Below, one piece after another: positions 16,633 to 27,888 of a stretch of 64,000 nucleotides of DNA; position 1 is the first letter of the stretch, and each line of letters starts with the position of its first letter. This stretch comes from a virus. The stretch lies in IMG/VR virus record IMGVR_UViG_3300021424_000015, positions 1 through 64,000 of that record; one strand, written 5' to 3'. A program made the position numbers and the translations under genes. The notes beneath the pieces are model-generated. The model did no database searches, had not been told where the DNA came from, and saw only the letters and a program-made list of their open reading frames with translations.

Positions 16633-18221
16633 GTGTATTAACAACTGCCTATGTTGCATTAGCAGATTTAAATCTATGGGTAAAGTCTGGCCTTAATGAA
16701 GAATTAAGTTTAGCGGATGTTCCCTCTATAATTCCTAGTCGTTTTTATTATATAGTTGAAAACTGGTCTGTGTTTAAAAATAAATTATTAAATATATCTG
16801 AAAATTATTCTAATCCATCTAGGCTTAGGGATGAAATGGATTCGTTTGTTGAAATTGTTAATATATATAAAACAGATACTACTAAAAGAATTCCAAATAT
16901 ATCTAATTTAATGTCTAATTATTTTACTGTGTTTGATTCCATTTTAATAAACGACATACCAACATCTTTAATTGAACAAAAACAAATAGATGCTGAAATA
17001 AAAAGAGTAACATCTTTTAATAAAAATGATTTTATAGCTATACGAAAAAGATTGCAAGATGGAAGAGATGCCGTTGCAGATTCTATTGGAGCATCTGATA
17101 AAGACTATAATAGAATATATACAAGATCGTCTCTTCCGACTTTGTTAAGCAGATCGATACCGCAGATTCAAGTATCTTTGGCTTTTCATCAGGGTGCTCA
17201 GATCGTTGACGATATACTTGCTAATCAAAATATTCTAAAAACAGAAGCCTTCATAGATCCATTTGCCTTCGCAAGATCAAATGCCAACAATCCAGATATA
17301 GATATAAGATCATACTCATCTGGAAGATTGGTTAAGTTAAATTACGGCGAGACCTTGCAAACACTTGCATATAGAACAATGGGTGATCAAAATAGATGGA
17401 TTGAAATTGCGATATCAAATGGTCTAAAACCCCCATATATAGATGAAACGGGAGAAAAAGTTCCTTTATTAGTAAATGCTAAAAATAACATTATAAATTT
17501 ATCTAAAACTGATACAAATGGAAATGCTAATAAAGAAAAAATATATGTAAATCAAATAGTTATATTGCAATCAAATATAGAAAGAACTCCAGATCAAAGA
17601 GTTGTTGTCAGTATCAAAGAAGTTCCTGTTTCGGGTGAGCTTATAATAGAATTAAGTGGAAAATCTGATTTAGAAAAATATAAAATAACAGATCAAGCTC
17701 ATGTTAGAGTTTTTAAACCAAATACAATAAATAGTAATTTTTATATATTAATACCATCTACAGATGCTGTTCAGCAAAAATTTAAAGAAGATCCTTGGTT
17801 TTTAAAAAGCAATGCAGAAGATGAAAAAAGAGCTGGTGTTGATTTGTTAATAGATAACGACTCAGACATTGTACTCACTCCACTGGGTGAGATATTGTTA
17901 AGTTATGGTGTTAACAATGCTAGTCAAGCTGTTAAAATACTTATGAGTACTATTAAGGGTTCTTTAACTAAATATCAAGATTACGGTGTTCCTGCCTTAA
18001 TAGGCACAAGAAATCAAGAACCTGAGTTGATAAAACAACAACTATCAGAAGATATAGCAAATCAAATATTAAATGACAATCGTTTTGAAAGATTAGACTC
18101 TTTATCGGTAGAATATATAGGTAACCAAGATGCAGCTAGTGCATATAGAATAACAATGAGTGTTGTCTTGTCAGGTGGCTCTGTTGTTATTCCGATAAGC
18201 TTTAGTGTAAACATCTCGTAA
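16629..18221 (+). CDS. Baseplate protein with LysM-like and gp25-like domains
   Basis: 530 residues, starting in an ATGA overlap. The N-terminal 220 residues are helical. Residues about 236-275 are LysM-like (LNYGETLQTLAYRTMGDQNRWIEIAISNG), a domain used in gp53-type wedge proteins. The C-terminal 120 residues (IVLTPLGEILLSYGVNNASQAVKILMSTIKG, DYGVPALIG, then FERLDSLSVEY) follow the gp25/W pattern of short wedge proteins that nucleate the sheath. The two roles are separate genes in T4, so this looks like a natural fusion. It lies directly before the J-like gene, as gp25/W does in other phages. Confidence 0.72.
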   Translation: MSVLTTAYVALADLNLWVKSGLNEELSLADVPSIIPSRFYYIVENWSVFKNKLLNISENYSNPSRLRDEMDSFVEIVNIYKTDTTKRIPNISNLMSNYFTVFDSILINDIPTSLIEQKQIDAEIKRVTSFNKNDFIAIRKRLQDGRDAVADSIGASDKDYNRIYTRSSLPTLLSRSIPQIQVSLAFHQGAQIVDDILANQNILKTEAFIDPFAFARSNANNPDIDIRSYSSGRLVKLNYGETLQTLAYRTMGDQNRWIEIAISNGLKPPYIDETGEKVPLLVNAKNNIINLSKTDTNGNANKEKIYVNQIVILQSNIERTPDQRVVVSIKEVPVSGELIIELSGKSDLEKYKITDQAHVRVFKPNTINSNFYILIPSTDAVQQKFKEDPWFLKSNAEDEKRAGVDLLIDNDSDIVLTPLGEILLSYGVNNASQAVKILMSTIKGSLTKYQDYGVPALIGTRNQEPELIKQQLSEDIANQILNDNRFERLDSLSVEYIGNQDAASAYRITMSVVLSGGSVVIPISFSVNIS

Positions 18222-18233
18222 TAAAGGTGAGAT

Positions 18234-21200
18234 ATGGCTGTTACTATTAGTTCATACAACGAGATACTAGGCAAATTAGTTCGTAAAATAATAGCAGATA
18301 CACCAGTGAATGATTTAAACCGGGGATCTGTTCTTTTAACATTGCTTGAAGCTGTGGCGTCTCAAGATTTTGAAAATAGCGCCAACATTCTTGGCGTACT
18401 AGAGTCTCTTAGTATAGATGCGTTAAAAAATTCAGATTTAGATCAAAGAGCTGCAGATTATGGTTTGACTAGGATTCCAGCTGGAAAAGCAACTGGATTT
18501 GTAAATATTAAAGATACATCCATAACAAAAAGATCTACATCATTGTATGCTGTAAAACAAGCACCAATAGCAGGTTCTACTGTTATATATGTTAACGATG
18601 CTTCAGATTGGGACGCCTCTGGAGGTAGTCTTTATATAGGTAGAGGCACTCAACAGTTTGAGGGGCCGATTAATTATTCTTCTATAACTAATAATACTAG
18701 TTTTTATACTATAAATTTATCTTCATCTCTTCAATACGATCATTTGATATCTGATTCTGTTGTCGATGCACAAGGAACAGTTGATCGTGAAATATCATCT
18801 GGAACACTTGTAAAAATTCCAGCAAATAATCAAAATCCAGAAATATTATATTCAATACTCAGGGATGCGGTATTGCCAGCAGGTGAAGATGTCGTAAACA
18901 ATATATTAATTATTGCCAATCAAGTTGGCTCATCTAGCAACACTGGTATCAATACAATTGTAGAGTTCTCATCTCCGCCTTTTACAAATGCTGCAGTTAG
19001 CAACTCAAATTCACTAACAGATGGAGTGGATACCGAATCTGATGATGATTTTAGAGAAAGAATTAAATCATACACTTCAACACTTGCAAGAGGAACAAGA
19101 GAAGCTATACTTAGTTCTGTTGTAGGAATTTCGGATTCAACAGATGGAAAGCAAGTATCATCTGCAACGATCACAGAGCCAGCAGTAATAAGTGATCCTT
19201 CTATAGTTTATGTAGATGATGGAAGCGGATTTCAGCCTACATATAAAGGACAAAGTGTTGACGTTATTCTATCATCTGCAACTGGTGATGAAGAATTTCT
19301 TCAATTAGCAAATTTTCCATTACCAAGACCGCAAGTAATAAACCAAGCAGATGGTCCTTATTCGTTAATTGACCAATGTGCTCTTTCTGTTGTTGTGGAC
19401 AATTCTGAAGAAGAAATTTTATTTAAATCTTCTCAATTTAAAAATATAGCATCTGCAACATTACAAGAAATAGCTACTGTAATAAATGATAATTCTATTA
19501 ATTTTAAATGTAGACTTACTGAAAACTCAACTCGTTTATTACTATATCCAACTGCACATGATACAGAGTTTATTCAAGTATCATTATCTAATTCTAATTT
19601 AGATGCAAATACTTATTTAAAATTTCCAACTAACAAATATTCATATATAACTTTATATAAAAACAATACTCTTTTGTCTGAAAAAGAATTTTCAGCAACA
19701 CTTAGAACAATACCAAAATCTTCGTGGGGAATAACTTCGATAGGTAGTCTTATAATAGAGGTAGATGGAACGCCAGCTCAGAGTCGTACTTTTTCAAGTT
19801 TAGATTTTGACGGTCAATCTTTTGATGTGCTAACATCTTCTGATTGGGCTTCTGCTTTTAATAAAAAATTTGCCGGAATACGAGCATTAGCAACTTCTTC
19901 TGATCAAATAGAAATATCATCAAACTTAATTGGATATGAATCTTCTTTAAAGATATCTGGAGGAACTTATTTAAATAACATGTTCTCTGGTGTCGATACC
20001 TATGCAGAGGGCAAAACTTCTGACTTTGCATTAAATAGACAAACTGGCAATCTTCAAATGAAAACTCAAATTTCTTCTGGAGACACAATAACAGCGGGAT
20101 CTGTTGATGCAAAGGGAAATATAATATCAAATGCAGCAAGCGGAGTTTATAATCTAAATTTAGATGCTTTTGGCAGATCAGCAGAGATTGTAGTTGTTGC
20201 AGATGGCAATGATTCTGTTTTTAGAAATGAAGTAAACCCCATAGTTGGAACAACTCTTTTAATAACAGCATCATCTAATAAGATGAAAGTTATTTCAAAT
20301 GTAAATACTTTATTTGAAAAAGCTCAAATTGGGGATTTTTTATATATTGCAAACAGAGGCAATGATGCGGTAAATTGGTTTGATTCTAAAAATTGTGGAA
20401 TATTTAAAATAAGAGCAAAAGGAAACCACACTGATATCGGCACAGCTTGGGTGGAGGTCGATAATAAAGATGCAGTTAATAGCGGATCTGTTCGTTTGAT
20501 TCAGTCATCTGAAGATATACAAGTTTTCTATGCAAATGTATATCCACAGCTTTGGAAAAGTTCTTATTTATCAAGTTTAGGAGACGCTACTATAAAAGCA
20601 ATAGTAGATTCTATAAATTTAAAACTTGAAAATGTAAAAAGCTCGATATATAAAACTAATTTAATAAAACTAACTAGCTCAACTGAAAATAATGGATCTA
20701 TATCATTGCCCATTTCTGCTGGCCTTATGACTAATGTCTTCGATTCTGGCATAGATGCTCAATTAGGTAATCAATCTAATATTGCAACAAAAATAACTCA
20801 AAAAGATATGATTAGCTTTTTTAAGAGAACTGAACCAAGTTCTTCTAATGTCTGGCTTAATAGATATGTATACAAAGATCTTAAAGGTTCTTTATCATCT
20901 GGATCTACAGATGTTTTTGGTTACAGTGAACAATTTATATTAAATCCATCTGGTTTGTTAAATAATACGACCATTTCTAATGACAATATCTTAAGCATAA
21001 CCAGTGGATCTAATAAGTCTCATTTTAGAAATATTAAAGAATTCAATTCTGAGTTTGATCTTGGAACTCAAACAGAGACACCTTTTACTATTTTTGATTA
21101 TTTACCTAATGATGAGTTGAATATTGTAGAATCACTTGACATCTCATCTGATGACTCAATTGTTTTTATATTAGATGGAGACTCTGTAAATAAAACTATA

Positions 21201-24200
21201 AATGTTAATTTTTGGAGAACTGGAAAAGTAAATACCAATCATTCTGCTTCGAATACATCTTTCTCTGCAGATGACATGGATAACGAAGCTGGGATTGATT
21301 TTAGTAATTTACAAATATGGAATAAAGAAAACAATTATACAGAATTTAAAGATTATGCAATTTGGTTTAGAAGTAGAAATTGGTATAGAACAGGTGGAAC
21401 ATTAGGTTCTGGTGCTACTCTTTTATTAAGAGCAAAAGAATATGGTCCCAATGGAGATAAGTTATTTTTTAACATTGAATATCCAACAGCTCCAAATCAA
21501 GATTTTAATATAGATCACATAACCTCACCAGATGGATCTTTGTCTACCTATACGTTAGCAAGTGGCGATACGATTCCTACTGGAATAACTAGTGGAAATA
21601 CTTTTTCTATAACAAAAAATGGAAACGAATGTACTTTAGATTTTAAAGAATCAAACATAGATTTGTCTGCATTAAATCCGGCCGGTGGAGATATCATATC
21701 AATAACAGATCAGAGTGTGTCTGCTTCAAATAGAGGTTCTTTTAGAATCAATTCATTTAATTCTATTAATAAAACTTTAACAATAACCAATGCAGCAGGA
21801 TTTGCTACAACTCAAGGTTCTCCTGAGATATACAATATACAAACAATAGCAGATGTGGTGGGTACGCAAGGAAACATAACGATAACTTGTACTTCCGAAG
21901 GAAATACTTCTAATAAAGTTGGCAGCGGTGATTATTTAATATTAAAAGATAATCAAGGAAATAAAATTGTATATTGGTATGCAGTTAATAATAGTGGATC
22001 TGCTCCATCTTTAACTGGAATTTATCAATATATAAAAATAGCAACAATAGTAACTGGAGACACTGCAGCAGATGTTGCATCTAAAACCGCTGCTGTAATA
22101 AATGGTTCATATTCAGATTTTACAGCAAATTATTCTTCTGGAAATTCTGGAAATTCGTTTACTGTATTTAATACTTTTAATGGACCTGTTGTGTTGGATG
22201 AAAGTGGAAACTCTGGTACTGGTTTTGTTTATTCAAAAATAGATGGAAATCCTAATCAAACACTTGGTGGAAAATATTTTACAATACACGACACAAATGG
22301 AAGCGTTGCGGTTTGGATGAATGTATATTCAAACACAGAGCCTGCACATGGTGCTGATAGGTCGATTCAAGTAGTGATTCCTTCTGGTAGTAGTTCTAAT
22401 AATGTTGCTGATTTAATTGCTTCTGCTTTAGATTTAGATACTCAATTCTCTTGTACATATCTAAGCAATGTTGTCACTATAACAAACATATATAATGGAA
22501 GTCTTGAAAACGCGAACACTAACACAAGTGGCTTTACTATACAGACAGGAACAAATGGACAAAACGATGGAGTAGAAACAATAAATTCAGCTGAAGGTAT
22601 TAAAGTATTTCCATTAATAGAAAATGATGCACAAACAATAGCTGAAAATATTAATAATAATTCATTAATAATGACAGCTGTTTCAATTGGTGATTCCTCT
22701 AAACTTTTCACAAGATCTACTAAAGAAGAAACATCATCTATTGCATATGATCATGCTTCGATCGATGGAAAAGTAAAAATGTTTGATGGTGAATCTTTTA
22801 TAAAAATATTTGATAACGTAAATCCAAATTTTATACTTAAAAAAGATTTAGAATTACAAAACGTTCAACCATCAATATATAATATGTCAAATTGTCCAAA
22901 TCCAAACTCTTCTGAACTTGGTGAGTTTTTTAAATTAATTCCAAAAACAATTAAAAATGTAAAACATCACTTAAATCATAGAGCTCTTTCTCAACTTCCC
23001 ATCGTAGCAGATGTTGATATTTGTAATAATTTTAGAAGAATTCAAATTAAATCTAAAAAACTTGGAACAGCTGGATCTGTTGAAGTCGTTGGTGGTCGAG
23101 CTAATTTAGGTGAATTTAGTATTTTTGGAGATAGTCAAATTTCAAGTAGTTCTTCTTCCAATATGTTAGAAACTAAAATATCAGCATATCCATCTACTAT
23201 AAATTCAAATGATATAATTAAAGTTTATAATGAAAAATCTGCAAAAAGACTTTCTCGTTTAAAATCAACAGATACAGTAGATGTTGCTGTAGTTTCTAAT
23301 ACCGAGTCTGAGTATTATTTTAATAAAAAAGATATTAATTCTTATTTCTTTGTACCATGGACAGTTACTGATGTTTCTTCTTTATACGGGAAGGCAAATG
23401 GGATTGTTTGGAGATGGCAACACGGTGATGCTGGAAAAACATTAAACATAACATCTTTAACAAATGGATTAATATCAGATCTTGCTTTTGTAAATGAATA
23501 CGCATCAGATGGATCCACTGGTTCTGTTTCTTTAGAAGTTTTTTCTAAAACAAATGGAACTTTTTCTACTAAATTAAGTTTTAGTTTATCTACTAATTCA
23601 ACACCTACAAATGGTGATTATTTTACTTTTAGAAATGCAGATAATGATACGTTTGCTGTGTGGTTTAAAATAGGGAGTGGATCTAGTCCCAGTGGTGCTA
23701 CTTATACAGATGCTTCATATAAAATACAAGTAGATATATTAAACACAGATTCTGCAAATCAAGTAATAGAAAAACTTAAATCAACACTTTTATCAAATCC
23801 TGAATTTGAATTGAAATTCTCATCATCAGATCTTCCTGCGACTTCGTTAGAGAATGTCTACGCCGGTGACTCATTGGGTGTTTGGGGAACTGAAAATTTT
23901 ACTCAATGCAATATGAAAAACCAATCACAATCAACAGGCGAGGGAGAGATCTCTAATTTTCCTATAATAGCAGTAAATGCATTAAATAGATATATAGATG
24001 TAGTAAATCCTAATGGTGTTGCTACATCTTTTAGACCTTTAGAAAATATAGGTAATATAGAAATCTTTCCTTCTCTTGGAATAAGATGGAGATTGAAACA
24101 TTCTGCTTATTTTTCAATAACAAGTATTCAAGTTGTATCAGGAATAGCTAAAGTAATAACTTCTTCTTCACACGGTCTTGGACTTGGTGACACTGTTACA

Positions 24201-25676
24201 ATTGCAAATACGGGTATTGTAGGATTAAATGGTGATAAAGTTATTCAATTAACACCTGATTCCAATTCTTTTACTTTTAATACGACAGTGAGCGACGGTA
24301 TCTATGCAGGTGGTATTGCAATTGCTCAAGGAAGGCAAAGAACTCGATATAAAATAGAAAGTTTAGGTTTTAATAATTTAGTTAGAATAAGTAGAAAAAA
24401 TGGAGATTCTCCATATTTTACAGACTGCGGTGTTGCAGTTGATGATTTTGTAAAAATAAGTGGATTTACTTTTTCATCTGTTAATAATGGTTTTTTTAGA
24501 ATTTTAGCAGTTGATAATGACTCTTTTGTTATTGAAAATCCAAACTTTAAAGAAGAATTAGATACCTATGTAAAATTTAACAACTTAGATAATGTTGTGA
24601 CATGGGTTGCCAATGACACTAAGATAACAGGAATTGCTGGATCTTTTGCGAACTTAAGTAATGGCATTTGGGTAAAGAAAAAAGAAGACTCAAATGAATA
24701 TTTAGTACAAGTTATATCTTGCGACACTGGCAACTACTCAACTGCAACTATTGTAAATCTTGGATCTAGATATCTTGGTTCTGATTCTTTATCTGCTGGT
24801 CTTGCTATAGATCAAGAGCTTTCAATAGATCAAGGTGTCTATTTACAAGATGTTAATGATATTATTTTTTATGAAGCAGACTCTATTATTGCTGGAGATT
24901 ATTTAGTAATAGATAATATATCAAATCCATATTGGTTTAATTCCTCAAACTCTGGTGTGTTTAAGGTTCAAAAATTTGGAACAAATTCAAGTTCAAAATC
25001 TCAATATATAAGAATTCAAAATAATGCAGCAGTTGCACAGTCTTCTGTTCAAATGTCTGTTAGCTTAAATGGATTGTATTTACTTGAAAATGAAAATTAC
25101 AAATATGAATCAATAAGAAAAGTAGAATATGCTTGTATAAATGAGTCAAATCCAAATCAAAGACTTGTTTATTTAACACCAGATCATCAGCTTAATAAAA
25201 TAACAAGTCTATATGGTTCTAAAATAAAATCACTTGGAAAATTAGGCTTTGATGTTGGTGTTACTTCTGGGGTGGATGGCTATATCTATTACACTGGATT
25301 AATGCAAACTGTTCAGAGAATAATTGACGGATATGAGCCAGATCCCACAAACTATCCTGGAAGAAGAGCCGTTGGATCTGCGATAGAGGTTCTTCCTCCT
25401 CTTATTAGACAAATAAGTATAACGCTTGATATAACTACTAAAGATGGTGTCAACTTAACAGATGTTACTAATGACATCAAGTCTATCGTAATTAATTATG
25501 TAAACTCACTGGGAGTTGGAGATGATGTTGTTCTTTCAGAAATAATATCAAGAGTCATGTCTATAAATGGAGTATATTCAGCCACTTTTACAAACCCAGT
25601 TCCTTCTGAACAAACCATACCTATATATGATGATCAGAAGGCTTTCATATCTCCAGAGTTAATAAGCTTGTCTTGA
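18234..25676 (+). CDS. Giant baseplate J-like (gp6-type) wedge protein
   Basis: 2480 residues; SD AAGGTGAG. The N-terminal 340 residues are a baseplate J-like domain (NRGSVLLTLLEAVASQDFENSANILGVLESLSIDAL; DGVDTESDDDFRERI at about 263-277 followed by ARGTREAILSSVVG). The last 100 residues resemble the J C-terminus (IRQISITLDITTKDGVNL, then GDDVVLSEIISRVMSINGVYSA). Between them are nearly 2000 residues of beta-rich modules, including repeated GDYxxxxD-type domains at about 1220-1450 and modules shared with the two following genes. Typical J proteins have 300-700 residues. The insertion probably builds a broad wedge or peripheral decorations. No frameshift or stop interrupts it. Confidence 0.85.
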   Translation: MAVTISSYNEILGKLVRKIIADTPVNDLNRGSVLLTLLEAVASQDFENSANILGVLESLSIDALKNSDLDQRAADYGLTRIPAGKATGFVNIKDTSITKRSTSLYAVKQAPIAGSTVIYVNDASDWDASGGSLYIGRGTQQFEGPINYSSITNNTSFYTINLSSSLQYDHLISDSVVDAQGTVDREISSGTLVKIPANNQNPEILYSILRDAVLPAGEDVVNNILIIANQVGSSSNTGINTIVEFSSPPFTNAAVSNSNSLTDGVDTESDDDFRERIKSYTSTLARGTREAILSSVVGISDSTDGKQVSSATITEPAVISDPSIVYVDDGSGFQPTYKGQSVDVILSSATGDEEFLQLANFPLPRPQVINQADGPYSLIDQCALSVVVDNSEEEILFKSSQFKNIASATLQEIATVINDNSINFKCRLTENSTRLLLYPTAHDTEFIQVSLSNSNLDANTYLKFPTNKYSYITLYKNNTLLSEKEFSATLRTIPKSSWGITSIGSLIIEVDGTPAQSRTFSSLDFDGQSFDVLTSSDWASAFNKKFAGIRALATSSDQIEISSNLIGYESSLKISGGTYLNNMFSGVDTYAEGKTSDFALNRQTGNLQMKTQISSGDTITAGSVDAKGNIISNAASGVYNLNLDAFGRSAEIVVVADGNDSVFRNEVNPIVGTTLLITASSNKMKVISNVNTLFEKAQIGDFLYIANRGNDAVNWFDSKNCGIFKIRAKGNHTDIGTAWVEVDNKDAVNSGSVRLIQSSEDIQVFYANVYPQLWKSSYLSSLGDATIKAIVDSINLKLENVKSSIYKTNLIKLTSSTENNGSISLPISAGLMTNVFDSGIDAQLGNQSNIATKITQKDMISFFKRTEPSSSNVWLNRYVYKDLKGSLSSGSTDVFGYSEQFILNPSGLLNNTTISNDNILSITSGSNKSHFRNIKEFNSEFDLGTQTETPFTIFDYLPNDELNIVESLDISSDDSIVFILDGDSVNKTINVNFWRTGKVNTNHSASNTSFSADDMDNEAGIDFSNLQIWNKENNYTEFKDYAIWFRSRNWYRTGGTLGSGATLLLRAKEYGPNGDKLFFNIEYPTAPNQDFNIDHITSPDGSLSTYTLASGDTIPTGITSGNTFSITKNGNECTLDFKESNIDLSALNPAGGDIISITDQSVSASNRGSFRINSFNSINKTLTITNAAGFATTQGSPEIYNIQTIADVVGTQGNITITCTSEGNTSNKVGSGDYLILKDNQGNKIVYWYAVNNSGSAPSLTGIYQYIKIATIVTGDTAADVASKTAAVINGSYSDFTANYSSGNSGNSFTVFNTFNGPVVLDESGNSGTGFVYSKIDGNPNQTLGGKYFTIHDTNGSVAVWMNVYSNTEPAHGADRSIQVVIPSGSSSNNVADLIASALDLDTQFSCTYLSNVVTITNIYNGSLENANTNTSGFTIQTGTNGQNDGVETINSAEGIKVFPLIENDAQTIAENINNNSLIMTAVSIGDSSKLFTRSTKEETSSIAYDHASIDGKVKMFDGESFIKIFDNVNPNFILKKDLELQNVQPSIYNMSNCPNPNSSELGEFFKLIPKTIKNVKHHLNHRALSQLPIVADVDICNNFRRIQIKSKKLGTAGSVEVVGGRANLGEFSIFGDSQISSSSSSNMLETKISAYPSTINSNDIIKVYNEKSAKRLSRLKSTDTVDVAVVSNTESEYYFNKKDINSYFFVPWTVTDVSSLYGKANGIVWRWQHGDAGKTLNITSLTNGLISDLAFVNEYASDGSTGSVSLEVFSKTNGTFSTKLSFSLSTNSTPTNGDYFTFRNADNDTFAVWFKIGSGSSPSGATYTDASYKIQVDILNTDSANQVIEKLKSTLLSNPEFELKFSSSDLPATSLENVYAGDSLGVWGTENFTQCNMKNQSQSTGEGEISNFPIIAVNALNRYIDVVNPNGVATSFRPLENIGNIEIFPSLGIRWRLKHSAYFSITSIQVVSGIAKVITSSSHGLGLGDTVTIANTGIVGLNGDKVIQLTPDSNSFTFNTTVSDGIYAGGIAIAQGRQRTRYKIESLGFNNLVRISRKNGDSPYFTDCGVAVDDFVKISGFTFSSVNNGFFRILAVDNDSFVIENPNFKEELDTYVKFNNLDNVVTWVANDTKITGIAGSFANLSNGIWVKKKEDSNEYLVQVISCDTGNYSTATIVNLGSRYLGSDSLSAGLAIDQELSIDQGVYLQDVNDIIFYEADSIIAGDYLVIDNISNPYWFNSSNSGVFKVQKFGTNSSSKSQYIRIQNNAAVAQSSVQMSVSLNGLYLLENENYKYESIRKVEYACINESNPNQRLVYLTPDHQLNKITSLYGSKIKSLGKLGFDVGVTSGVDGYIYYTGLMQTVQRIIDGYEPDPTNYPGRRAVGSAIEVLPPLIRQISITLDITTKDGVNLTDVTNDIKSIVINYVNSLGVGDDVVLSEIISRVMSINGVYSATFTNPVPSEQTIPIYDDQKAFISPELISLS

Positions 25677-25683
25677 GGTTTGT

Positions 25684-27819
25684 ATGACGAATAATCGCAA
25701 AGCAAAAGATTCAATATCAGATCAGATGAATCCATATTTTAGGGTTCAGTTGAATCCTAATTGGAAAGCATTAATAGAAGCAATTGGAGAATCTGATCAA
25801 GAAATAGCTGATCTTGTTCAAGAAGTTAGAAAACAATTTTTTGTAAGCACATCTACTCGTCCATATATAGATAAATTAGCATCTAATGTTAAAATTAGTA
25901 GACCTAAAGTTGTTGGAATGGATGATCAAACTATGCGTAAATACATTCCAATACTGGCATATCAACCAAAACAAGTAAAATTAGTATTAGATCAATTATT
26001 AGATATTTTCTTTTTTAAAGAATCAACTACTGCTTTTGCAGAATCTTCAGTTAGTGAGCCTTTCTTATTAAAAAACGGATGGGATCTTACTTATCTTGTT
26101 GATAATTCAATTTTAGAAGAAATATATTTTAAAAGTGAAGATTTTGCAGATATATCTAATGCAACTGTCGACGAGGTTGTAGCTTGCATAAATCGTCAAG
26201 CTAAAAAATCATTTGCAGTTGCATTTGATAATCGTATACAAAAAAAGAAATTTATAAGAATATTTACAAACACAATTGGATCAAAGGGATCTGTAGAAGT
26301 CACGGGCGGAAGAGCAAATATATCTATAAATTTTCCAGGTTTTATAGAAAATGCAGGATCTGGTTCTAGTACTAAATGGCAATTTTCAAAAATAGGTGAT
26401 ACTATAAAAATGCAACATGTACAAGGCTCGTCTCCTAGTTTAGAGTTTGTACAAGCTGGTGATGTTGCGATATTGGATTTTCCAAATAATTTTAAAAACA
26501 GTGGAAGTTTTATTATAAAAGAAGTAAATTTAAGTGATAACTATATTAAATTTACTAATTTATTTAGTACAGAAGGTATTTTTGATCATTCTTTAGTTCC
26601 AGGATATTTTGTAAGATTTATTTCACCTAGAAAAAGTGTTGTCTATACTAGAGATAATAGATCAGTTGTTTGGGAAGCAGCTCCTGGTGAGATTGTTATA
26701 GAAATGCCATCCACTCCTCCGGTTGTTAGAAGAAAACTAAAAGGATCGGCCCACATAAATGGCCTAGTTGCTCCAATGATTAATAGAATCTCAGACACAT
26801 CTTTAGAGTTGGATGATGCATCTGATTGGCCTAATTCTGGCAAAATAGTAATCGAACCAACGCAAGAAATAAAAACACATATTTTAACATCAATAGAAGA
26901 TGATATTATATCTAAAAAAATAGAAGGAAGATATGATTGCACTGAATTAATTTTTAATTATACTAATAAAAATGGAAATGTATTAAGTGGTATATCTCCA
27001 AATTTGCCATTTTCTGCAGACATTTTTGAATTAGATATTTCTAGTTTACAAAGAGATTCTAATAATATAGTAACAGTTACAACAACAACTAATCATAATT
27101 TATCAGCTGGAACAGCCATTAGAATATATTCTGTAACAGAAACAACAAATGCAAATAATTTTAATGGAACATGGTTAGTTGACTCTGTTGTTAATTCTAA
27201 TTCATTTAAATACAAATCCCTAGGTTCTCCTTCAGTTTTAAATGATGGAAAAGTAAGAATAGAAAAAATAGGCTTATCTAATAATGGAAGTCGTATTTAT
27301 TTAAATTCAGCAATTATTAATACTAAAATAATAGGCCCAATGCTATGGGACACTGGGGCACCTTTTGTGCTTTCTTCTTATACCGGTAAGACTATTACAG
27401 ATATAAAATCTGGAAATATAGTATTAAACTTATCTATTGATCCATCAAACAACATACCTCAAGATCAGGGTTTTTTAATTTTTGATTATGGACTAAAAAC
27501 ACAAGAAGGACCTGTTAGGTATCTTTACAAAGCCTCTAACTCTACCATTGTAATGGATCCTGCATATGTTTTTCAATATAATCACCTGCCAGGATCTGAA
27601 ATTGTCGCAATAAGAAGAAAAGGTGCACATGTATTAGATGGCCTTGGAAAGGAATACGGTTTTTATGTATCTGATCCTAGTGCGGCCAGAGAGGTTTTAA
27701 AAAGCTTAATATCGTCTGTAAAAAGCGTGGGAGTATATCTTAGATACATAATAAAATATCCAAATGTTGTCTATTCGGAATACGATCTATATGGAGAAAC
27801 TTCTAATTTATTAGATTGA
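25684..27819 (+). CDS. Tail protein I-like baseplate protein
   Basis: 711 residues, eight bases after the J-like stop with GAGG as SD. The N-terminal 115 residues (MNPYFRVQLNPNWKALIEAIGESDQEIADLVQEVRKQF, then YIDKLASNVKISRPK) match the start of tail protein I family members, which pair with J to link baseplate and fibres. The rest is beta-rich, with a GSVEVTGGRAN module at about 200 and an NHNLSAG module at about 470 that recur in the J-like protein. The C-terminus (SAAREVLKSLISSVKSVGVYLRYIIKYP) returns to an I-like helical end, so modules have been inserted into a smaller ancestor. Confidence 0.75.
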   Translation: MTNNRKAKDSISDQMNPYFRVQLNPNWKALIEAIGESDQEIADLVQEVRKQFFVSTSTRPYIDKLASNVKISRPKVVGMDDQTMRKYIPILAYQPKQVKLVLDQLLDIFFFKESTTAFAESSVSEPFLLKNGWDLTYLVDNSILEEIYFKSEDFADISNATVDEVVACINRQAKKSFAVAFDNRIQKKKFIRIFTNTIGSKGSVEVTGGRANISINFPGFIENAGSGSSTKWQFSKIGDTIKMQHVQGSSPSLEFVQAGDVAILDFPNNFKNSGSFIIKEVNLSDNYIKFTNLFSTEGIFDHSLVPGYFVRFISPRKSVVYTRDNRSVVWEAAPGEIVIEMPSTPPVVRRKLKGSAHINGLVAPMINRISDTSLELDDASDWPNSGKIVIEPTQEIKTHILTSIEDDIISKKIEGRYDCTELIFNYTNKNGNVLSGISPNLPFSADIFELDISSLQRDSNNIVTVTTTTNHNLSAGTAIRIYSVTETTNANNFNGTWLVDSVVNSNSFKYKSLGSPSVLNDGKVRIEKIGLSNNGSRIYLNSAIINTKIIGPMLWDTGAPFVLSSYTGKTITDIKSGNIVLNLSIDPSNNIPQDQGFLIFDYGLKTQEGPVRYLYKASNSTIVMDPAYVFQYNHLPGSEIVAIRRKGAHVLDGLGKEYGFYVSDPSAAREVLKSLISSVKSVGVYLRYIIKYPNVVYSEYDLYGETSNLLD

Positions 27820-27831
27820 TAGTTTACAATG

Positions 27832-27837
27832 TATAAT
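27832..27837 (+). promoter_or_regulatory. Putative -10 box for the fibre genes
   Basis: TGTATAATTATT lies 52 bases before the ATG at 27889 in the 69-base gap after the I-like gene. No -35 is seen. It separates baseplate from fibre transcription. Confidence 0.5.
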
Positions 27838-27888
27838 TATTAAAGTTAACAGCACAAAATATAATAAAGTGCTTAATGGAGTTTGAAT

